DNA of 64,000 nt from Microtetraspora sp. NBRC 16547 (GTDB lineage Bacteria > Actinomycetota > Actinomycetes > Streptosporangiales > Streptosporangiaceae): NCBI RefSeq assembly GCF_030268965.1, contig NZ_BSSE01000003.1, positions 412,596-476,595 of the forward strand, given 5' to 3'. The notes beneath the pieces are model-generated. The model searched no databases. It had not been told where the DNA came from and worked only from the letters and a program-made list of their open reading frames with translations. Shown here piece after piece: positions 58,826 through 64,000 of this stretch (position 1 is the first letter of the stretch; every line of letters starts with the position of its first letter). The position numbers were made by a program, and so were the translations under genes.

Positions 58826-61800
58826 TCACTGAACTGTGATCTTGTCCTCCTTCACGGTGATGCCGCGCACCTGCGGGGTCGAGGTCGCCGTCGTCACCGT
58901 CCCGGTTCCCACGGACGAACCCTTGACCGTGAACGAGTAGGTCAGGGTGCCGCCGGGCGCGCCCGGCGTACTGGTGATCTGGTAGTCACTCGCCGGCCCG
59001 CCGGTGATCTGGCTGCCCGCGGTGCCGTCGGCGTTCTCCGCACCCACGGTCAGGCCGTAGTCGTCACCCGGGTGACCCGGCAGGGCGGTCGGGTTGTAGG
59101 CGTAGGTGATGTCCTCCGTCCCGTTCAGCCCGATCCACTGCTGGAACATCTTGATCTTGCTGTCGCCCCACAGGCGGACCCGCCATTCGATGACGACCCA
59201 CCGGTTGACGCCGTCCGTCAGCGTTGCCACGTAAACGCCCGGAGCCCCGGTGCCGTCCAGGTCGGTCCAGTACGTGGCGAGCACGCCGTTGGGCGGCGCC
59301 GAGTCGGGGAACGTCTGCGGGGAGTACTGGATGTCCGCCGAGCCGGTTGTGCCGCCCGCGACCGTGTAGCCGTTCGAGACGACCCCGATCCTCGTGTACG
59401 TCTTGCCCGCGAAGACGAAGGCGGGGACGTTGTAGTTGAGTGCCTGCTCGTCGCCGATCGGTGTGGGCCTGATGCCGAGGGAGGACAGCGGGAGCCAGCC
59501 TTCCGCGGGGTTGGTCCCCGGTGCGATGACCGGCTTGTCGGGCTGCCGCCCCGCCAGGGTGGTCGTCGTCGTGACCTGGCGCTTCCCGACCTGCGTCGCG
59601 CCGGTGACCTCGGCGACCTTCAGCTTCGTGTTCAGCGTGCTGGAGGCCGTGACCTCGGTGTCCGCCAGCGTTTCGTTGCGCACGGTCACCGTGCAGGTGG
59701 ACGTCTCGGTGTTCTTCGCGATGGTGTCGGGGGTGCAGGTCTGCTCAAGCGGCACCGAGCCCTGCGTGCGGTAGAACGCGACCGGGAGGTGCTGTTCCCG
59801 GTTCCCGTTGACCTGCTTGAGGTCCACCTGGCCGAAGTACTGCCCCTCGGGCAGGTCGGGAGCGCTGATCGCGATGGTGATCTCCGCGCTCTGGCCGGCC
59901 TTGATGTTGAACGTCGCCGGCTGCACGGTGATCTGCGCTCCGCTGACCGTGCTGCCCGTCGCCTTGTAGACCATGTTCTTGTCGGTCGCGTTGAAGAGCT
60001 TCCGCTTCGCCGTGATCACGCCGGGCATGACCGGCGCGTTCACCGACGGCAGGTTCAGGTCGATCCGCCCCTGCGGGTGGTCGGCCGAGGCCGCGAAGTT
60101 CGCCGCTGTCTCGTCCAGGGTCAGACCGGGGTCGCCGGCCTTGGACAGGTCGATGCGGCCCCCGCCGTAGTCGAACGGGTCGGCGGGCGTGGTGCGGTCC
60201 TGCTTGGTGACCTTCGTCGTGGCCGTGGTCTCCAGCGCCGACTTGATCTGGCCGGGCGTCCAGTCCGGGTGCAGGGCCGCCACGAGCGCCCCGGCCCCGG
60301 CGACGTGCGGCGACGACATCGACGTGCCGGCGATGACCTGGAAGAGGTTGCCCGCAGGGCCCTCGACCTCGGACTCCGGCGTCGGCGTCTGCCCCGCGAG
60401 GATGTGCAGGCCGGGCGCGGTCACGTCCGGCTTGAGGAAGTCGCCGCCCGGGCCGCGCGAGGAGAACGTCGTCATCGCGTCGCCCTGCCACGTCGTCTTC
60501 TCGCCCTGGGTGAAGGTCGCCGTCGCGCCGGGGTGCGTGCTCAGGAAGCCGAGCAGCGCGTCGGTCTCCGGCTTGTCGATGTGGACGGTGGGCACCCAGT
60601 GGTTGTCCGTCATGACGTCCAGCGGGGACGAGTTGTAGAGGATCATCCCCGCGGCGCCGCCCTTCTTGACCTGGGCGCCCTTCAGCACCCGGTTCGGGCC
60701 ACGCTCACAGGCGACGATCTTGCCGGTGAACAGCCCGGCGGGCGGTGTGCGGACGCACAGCGCGTCGCTGTACGGCGGGGCCGAGGCGAGCACGATCGGC
60801 AGCGGCGTCATCGAGCCCGCGGTGATCGACGCCCCCTTGATCGTGGTGGTCGTGCCGTCGCCGGCGAGGGTGATCGTCGACTGGAAGGTCCGCGACTGGG
60901 TCGAGGCGGCCACGGTCGTCACCCACGGGCTGCGGTGGTCGGTCGTGTTCGCGCCGGGGCCGGAGTTCCCCGCCGAGGCGGACACGAACACGCCCGCCGC
61001 GTACGCGTCGAGGAACGCCAGCTCGACGGGGTCGCTGTAGGGGTTGGACCCGCCGGAGATCGAGAAGTTGATCACGCGGACGCCGTCCGCGATGGCCTGG
61101 GCGACCGCGGCCGCCGAGTCGGACTGGTAGCACCCTCCGGCGCCGCAGACCTTGTAGACGGCCACATGGGCGGCCGGCGCGATGCCGTGGATCGCGCCGC
61201 GGTCGATGCCGAGCGGGTTCGCGTGCTCCACCGGGCCGCCGGCCGATGTGGTCGCCGTGTGCGTCCCGTGACCATTGGAGTCACGGGCGCTCTTGGGGTA
61301 GACCTCGCCGCCCGCCAGCGCGTTGTACGTGTCCAGGAAGGGCTGGCCGGAGATCAGCTTGTTGTTGCAGACGAAGACATCGGTCGCCGGGGTCAGCGGG
61401 TTGTCGCCGAAGTTACAGGTCCGGGGGGTGCCGTCGGCCTTGGCCGGGGGCGCGGGCAGGTTGCCCGGGTCGGCGAACGACGGGTGCTCGGGCCACGCGC
61501 CCGAGTCGAGGATGCCGACGATGACGCCCTTGCCGGACGAGCTCGAACCGCCGAGCTGGTTGTATATCGTGTCCGCCCCCATGAACGAGGCGCTGGAGTC
61601 GGTGAGCGGCTGCTCCTTCTTGTCCTCCTGCACGGCCGCGACCCCGGGGAGCTTCAGCAGCTCGGCGGCCTTCTCGCCGGGCAGGGTGAGCGCCACGCCG
61701 CCGTAGACCGTGCGGAGCTTCTGGCCCACCTTGGCGTCGGGGATCTTCTTCGCCAGCTCGCCGAGGAAGGCGTTCTCGACCTCCTCGATGTGCTTGCCGT

Positions 61801-62167
61801 ACTTCGCCGCGTCGGCGCTCTTCAGGTCGAGGGACTCGCCGGTGACCGCCGGGCTGGTCCCGGGCAGGCCGGCGAGGCCACCCCGGTACGCCGCGAGGGA
61901 GTCGTAGTCCAGCTTCACGACGACGTTCACCGGCGCCGCCGAGCGCGACTGCAGCAGCTGGACGTCGCTCTTGGCCAGCCGCCCGCTCGGCGACTTGGCC
62001 CCTTCGACGAGTTCACCGTCGGTGAGCGGGGTGGCCGACCAGGAACCGGAGGGACTGGGGCTGGGCTCCGCCGTCGCGGACGCCGCGGGGATCGTCGCCG
62101 CGACGAGGGCGAGACCGCCCGCGACGGCGGTCAAGCGTAAATAGGTGGACCGGGACTTCCTTGACAC
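58826..62167 (-). CDS. Large secreted S8 subtilisin-like protease with PA domain
   Basis: GTG 62167, five bases after GGGAGG, gives 1113 residues with a signal peptide (LRLTAVAGGLALVAATIPAASATA). An I9 propeptide follows (VNVVVKLDYDSLAAY to about residue 170). The S8 domain has catalytic Asp221 (GILDSGAWPEH), His303 (GHGTHTATTSAG) and Ser616 (GTSMSSPHVAGAG). A PA domain is inserted (GKIVACERGPNRVLKGAQVK). After it come an Fn3-like domain (about 700-790) and a long beta-rich C-terminal region of about 280 residues that I cannot classify. The layout resembles plant-type subtilases. There is no LPxTG motif, so it is probably released. Confidence 0.92.
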   Translation of the reverse strand: MSRKSRSTYLRLTAVAGGLALVAATIPAASATAEPSPSPSGSWSATPLTDGELVEGAKSPSGRLAKSDVQLLQSRSAAPVNVVVKLDYDSLAAYRGGLAGLPGTSPAVTGESLDLKSADAAKYGKHIEEVENAFLGELAKKIPDAKVGQKLRTVYGGVALTLPGEKAAELLKLPGVAAVQEDKKEQPLTDSSASFMGADTIYNQLGGSSSSGKGVIVGILDSGAWPEHPSFADPGNLPAPPAKADGTPRTCNFGDNPLTPATDVFVCNNKLISGQPFLDTYNALAGGEVYPKSARDSNGHGTHTATTSAGGPVEHANPLGIDRGAIHGIAPAAHVAVYKVCGAGGCYQSDSAAAVAQAIADGVRVINFSISGGSNPYSDPVELAFLDAYAAGVFVSASAGNSGPGANTTDHRSPWVTTVAASTQSRTFQSTITLAGDGTTTTIKGASITAGSMTPLPIVLASAPPYSDALCVRTPPAGLFTGKIVACERGPNRVLKGAQVKKGGAAGMILYNSSPLDVMTDNHWVPTVHIDKPETDALLGFLSTHPGATATFTQGEKTTWQGDAMTTFSSRGPGGDFLKPDVTAPGLHILAGQTPTPESEVEGPAGNLFQVIAGTSMSSPHVAGAGALVAALHPDWTPGQIKSALETTATTKVTKQDRTTPADPFDYGGGRIDLSKAGDPGLTLDETAANFAASADHPQGRIDLNLPSVNAPVMPGVITAKRKLFNATDKNMVYKATGSTVSGAQITVQPATFNIKAGQSAEITIAISAPDLPEGQYFGQVDLKQVNGNREQHLPVAFYRTQGSVPLEQTCTPDTIAKNTETSTCTVTVRNETLADTEVTASSTLNTKLKVAEVTGATQVGKRQVTTTTTLAGRQPDKPVIAPGTNPAEGWLPLSSLGIRPTPIGDEQALNYNVPAFVFAGKTYTRIGVVSNGYTVAGGTTGSADIQYSPQTFPDSAPPNGVLATYWTDLDGTGAPGVYVATLTDGVNRWVVIEWRVRLWGDSKIKMFQQWIGLNGTEDITYAYNPTALPGHPGDDYGLTVGAENADGTAGSQITGGPASDYQITSTPGAPGGTLTYSFTVKGSSVGTGTVTTATSTPQVRGITVKEDKITVQ

Positions 62168-62280
62168 GAACACCTCCCATGAGGGCACTGCACGGACTCG
62201 CCGCCCGCAGAGAAGTGAGGTGTCGTGCCGCCCTGAACGCATGGGAAGGTGCACGACCCTCCCCGTTGGGCGACAAGTGG

Positions 62281-62304
62281 ACGGCCACCTCGGAAGGTGG
62301 CCGT
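62281..62304. other. Perfect hairpin in the divergent leader region
   Basis: ACGGCCACCT (62281-62290) pairs with AGGTGGCCGT (62295-62304) over CGGA. It lies 114 bp before the protease start and about 110 bp before the Smr gene, in the divergent region 62168-62412. Terminator, attenuator and operator are all possible. Confidence 0.5.
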
Positions 62305-62412
62305 ACCTGACCTGGAGTCTAACGAGAGATCATCTTTACGTATAGATCGCGATTTATGCTGACTTTATGCGGCTCTATTGGGTGGAAGTTGACAAGCTCT
62401 ACACTCCATCCT

Positions 62413-62667
62413 GTGAAGCTCAAGCTTGATCTCCATGACATCTACAACAACAGCCGTGAGATCGACCGGGCGCTGCGCGGGATCATCCAGGAGGCCGTCC
62501 GGGTGAAGGCCACGCAGGTGGAGATCATCCCGGGCAAGGGATCCGGCCAGCTCAAGAAGAAGGTGCTGCGCTTCCTCGACCAGAAGGAGATCAAGGCGCT
62601 CTATCACCGCATCGACAAGGACGCGAAGAACCACGGCCGCCTGTTCGTCTACTTCCAGTGGAAGTGA
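62413..62667 (+). CDS. Small Smr-domain protein
   Basis: GTG 62413 gives 84 residues that are almost entirely an Smr (small MutS-related) domain: KLKLDLHDIYNNSREIDRAL at the start and VEIIPGKGSGQLKKKVLRFLDQ with the GxGxG-like loop. The first motif has the LDLH signature typical of the family. Smr domains are DNA or RNA nicking or binding modules; here there is no MutS partner. TACACT (62400-62405) ends seven bases before the GTG, so the mRNA is probably leaderless; the in-frame ATG at 62356 lies upstream of that promoter. Confidence 0.88.
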   Translation: MKLKLDLHDIYNNSREIDRALRGIIQEAVRVKATQVEIIPGKGSGQLKKKVLRFLDQKEIKALYHRIDKDAKNHGRLFVYFQWK

Positions 62668-63217
62668 GCGCGCGACGCGTACCAGGGGTAACGCTTACCT
62701 CGGCGTGGCCGAGGGCACAACCAGGGCGCACGCCGACTCCTCGCCACACTGGGAGCTGGTCACCTCAACAGGCGTTGCCGGGGCACCCGAGGCCTGTAGG
62801 CCGAACCAGTGGCTACATAAGAGGCGGTCAGGTGGCAGCCGTATGCGTGGCGCACGATCGGCGCCCTGAATAAACACCACTGGATCCCGGCATCCCAGGC
62901 TTGACCCTCCGTCGCTGGCCCTCTGTCCTTCGGATGGGTCGAAAGCAGACGACAGATCAGGACGACGGCATCCTGCGCGGGGCCGCACTTTTGGGCTTGC
63001 GACTGTACAGCAGCGAAGTACAGCAACGGAGTCTTACGAGACCGCACAGCAGCAGTCGGGATCTGCCGCCCGAACAGGGCGAGGGACCGTCTACGTCGTG
63101 ACTGGCTCCCGTTTGCAAGCAGGAAGTCATGAGCGTGCCGCAGGCGCGAGGCTTGCAAATTGGCCCGGGTCGGTGTACGCCTGCACAAAGGGGTAGATCG
63201 TCTCCTGGACGGGGGAT
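62668..63217. other. 550-bp gap without a supported gene
   Basis: Open frames exist on both strands (for example minus 63329-62760) but none shows a recognisable domain, a ribosome binding site or normal actinobacterial codon use. Local GC is lower than in neighbouring genes. I see no tRNA and no clear repeat. It may be decayed sequence near the insertion element that follows. Confidence 0.5.
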
Positions 63218-63799
63218 ATGCGGATGAACAGCAAGAAGACCGGATTGGAGGAGTATCAGGAAGCGCTCGCACGGGCGAACGCGAATGTGCGGGCCGCGCG
63301 CGCCCCGGTATTCGGTCACCATCGCCCACGGGGCATCGCTGTCGTGCTTTTGGGGCTGGTGTTCCTGGTCGGGAGCCTGGCCATCTTCTACTTCGAGTGG
63401 TACGGGCCCACCTATGGCAATCCTGCGTCTGGGACGATCGTCAAGGTCGAAGGGCGTGGGATCCATGTCGCGTTCACATCCGCTGAGGGTGTGCACGAGA
63501 CGGGTTATGTCCAGAACTTCGTGCAGAACCCTCCACCGTATGTGGGGGAGAAGCGAGACATTCTCTATCTGGACTGGTGGAAGTCCGCCGGGAGAGTGGA
63601 CGCATGGGATCCCCGTGTTCCCCCGGTGCTCGCCTTTCCCTTGATCTTCACCCTTGTAGGCCTTGGCGCATTGGTGGCCGGGGTCATCGAATTCTCCGGT
63701 CGCGGTCCTTGGCGGAAAGCCGTCTGGCTCGATGAGCGATCCGTACGCTCCTCTGCGTCGGGCCTCGCCGACCGAGGCGTCCGCTCGGTGCAGGAGTGA
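63218..63799 (+). CDS. DUF3592-like two-helix membrane protein
   Basis: The 193-residue protein starts at ATG 63218 (or ATG 63224). A charged N-terminal region of 38 residues precedes the first helix (GIAVVLLGLVFLVGSLAIFYF). The extracytoplasmic part has the DUF3592 pattern GTIVKVEGRGIHVAFTSAEG...PPYVGEKRDILYL. The second helix is VLAFPLIFTLVGLGALVAGVIEF, and a short tail follows. Function is unknown. Base composition is lower in GC than the rest of the window, so recent acquisition is possible. Confidence 0.7.
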   Translation: MRMNSKKTGLEEYQEALARANANVRAARAPVFGHHRPRGIAVVLLGLVFLVGSLAIFYFEWYGPTYGNPASGTIVKVEGRGIHVAFTSAEGVHETGYVQNFVQNPPPYVGEKRDILYLDWWKSAGRVDAWDPRVPPVLAFPLIFTLVGLGALVAGVIEFSGRGPWRKAVWLDERSVRSSASGLADRGVRSVQE

Positions 63800-63881
63800 C
63801 TGCCCTCGTTGCCAGCCGTTGCCTGGCCTCGTGAATTCACCGACATGCGGATGGTCGTCACCTAGCGTCACAAACGACAAA

Positions 63882-64000
63882 AGGTGCCGCTCTGACCTGG
63901 CATGATCTGGATTGACTAGATCTTGATCCTGCAGGAGAACGGCACCTCGAAAGTGAAGCCTACGACACCCGCCGGATTGCGGCGGAAGATCAAGCGTGTT
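63882..64000 (+). mobile_element. Probable left end of an insertion sequence (leader hairpin and transposase start)
   Basis: The last 120 bases change character: a hairpin leader, then a short open frame entering the next window. AGGTGCCGCTCT (63882-63893) pairs with AGAACGGCACCT (63936-63947), 11 of 12 bases, enclosing AGGAG at 63933. From memory this leader plus the downstream N-terminus fits actinobacterial IS1380-like elements. The true left inverted repeat may begin a little upstream, around 63850-63880, and cannot be set without the other end. Confidence 0.5.
63953..64000 (+). CDS. 5' end of a putative transposase (partial)
   Basis: GTG 63953 opens a frame of 16 codons to the window edge, reading MKPTTPAGLRRKIKRV. 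The basic start is consistent with an IS1380-family transposase, but too little is present to be sure. The nearest Shine-Dalgarno (AGGAG, 63933) is 15 nt away and half buried in the leader stem. Confidence 0.45.
   Translation, partial: MKPTTPAGLRRKIKRV

Noticed and set aside
62389..62394. TTGACA as -35 of the Smr gene
   Set aside because: It is only 5 bp from the TACACT -10 box; TTGGGT near 62378 has better spacing.
62760..63329. 189-residue minus-strand open frame
   Set aside because: No recognisable domain, no Shine-Dalgarno, unusual composition for this genome.

Overview
The window is a contiguous piece of a high-GC actinobacterial chromosome, with GC-rich third codon positions and frequent GTG/TTG starts. 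Gene order pyrG - NUDIX - xerD - parA - scpA - scpB - rluB - cmk - der matches the actinobacterial block known from Mycobacterium (Rv1699-Rv1713). pdtaR, polA, rpsA, coaE and uvrB also form a familiar actinobacterial neighbourhood. Protein style (long Ala/Gly/Asp tails, two subtilisins, PF13796 sensor kinase) suggests Streptosporangiales or a relative; that placement is an inference. Almost everything is vertically inherited housekeeping or envelope biology. No rRNA, CRISPR, phage or biosynthetic cluster is visible.

Region by region. 1-2.8 kb: tail of an unidentified gene, then lgt, a VIT1-family transporter and a membrane-anchored hypothetical, translationally coupled. 2.8-3.4 kb: gene-poor gap with a decayed beta-lactamase-family fragment and a 23-bp tandem repeat. 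3.4-9.5 kb: gltB-gltD (glutamate synthase), closed by a perfect 13-bp hairpin. 9.7-13.1 kb: secreted subtilisin lipoprotein and pyruvate kinase. 13.4-17.05 kb: two overlapping half-ABC exporters predicted to form a heterodimer with one degenerate ATP site. 17.2 kb: an unusual tRNA-Leu(CAA). 17.4-23.2 kb: ANTAR response regulator (pdtaR) and the five-gene branched-chain amino acid ABC transporter livJHMGF. 23.2-34.6 kb: lipoprotein, PaaI-type thioesterase, polA, polysaccharide deacetylase, rpsA with a consensus promoter and UUCG terminator, GNAT, coaE, uvrB, DUF4126. 34.6-36.7 kb: 49-bp repeat, nitronate monooxygenase family protein, hexapeptide acyltransferase. 36.9-48.5 kb: pyrG to der, with aroH and tyrA inserted between rluB and cmk. 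48.5-50.4 kb: a two-component pair preceded by a 28-bp inverted repeat. 50.5-58.7 kb: membrane-fused multicopper oxidase with DUF6220 protein, PH/SHOCT protein, an lprG-P55-like lipoprotein/MFS pair, Sfp-type phosphopantetheinyl transferase, aminopeptidase P, CBS protein. 58.8-64 kb: large secreted subtilisin, Smr-domain protein, a poorly coding gap, DUF3592-like protein, and the left edge of what looks like an insertion sequence running off the window.

How genes work together. GltBD makes glutamate from 2-oxoglutarate and glutamine, and Liv imports branched-chain amino acids, so nitrogen metabolism is strongly represented. AroH and TyrA give chorismate to tyrosine/phenylalanine precursors. 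ParA/ScpAB/XerD serve chromosome organisation; PolA/UvrB serve repair. Lgt, the lipoproteins, LprG/P55-like pair, deacetylase and proteases serve the envelope. A recurring expression theme is leaderless transcription: at least eleven genes have a TANNNT -10 box 6-8 nt before the start codon, which also helps choose starts. I found no convincing new multi-gene system; the most unusual items are the class I-shaped tRNA-Leu, the kinase operator and the lprG/P55-like pair.
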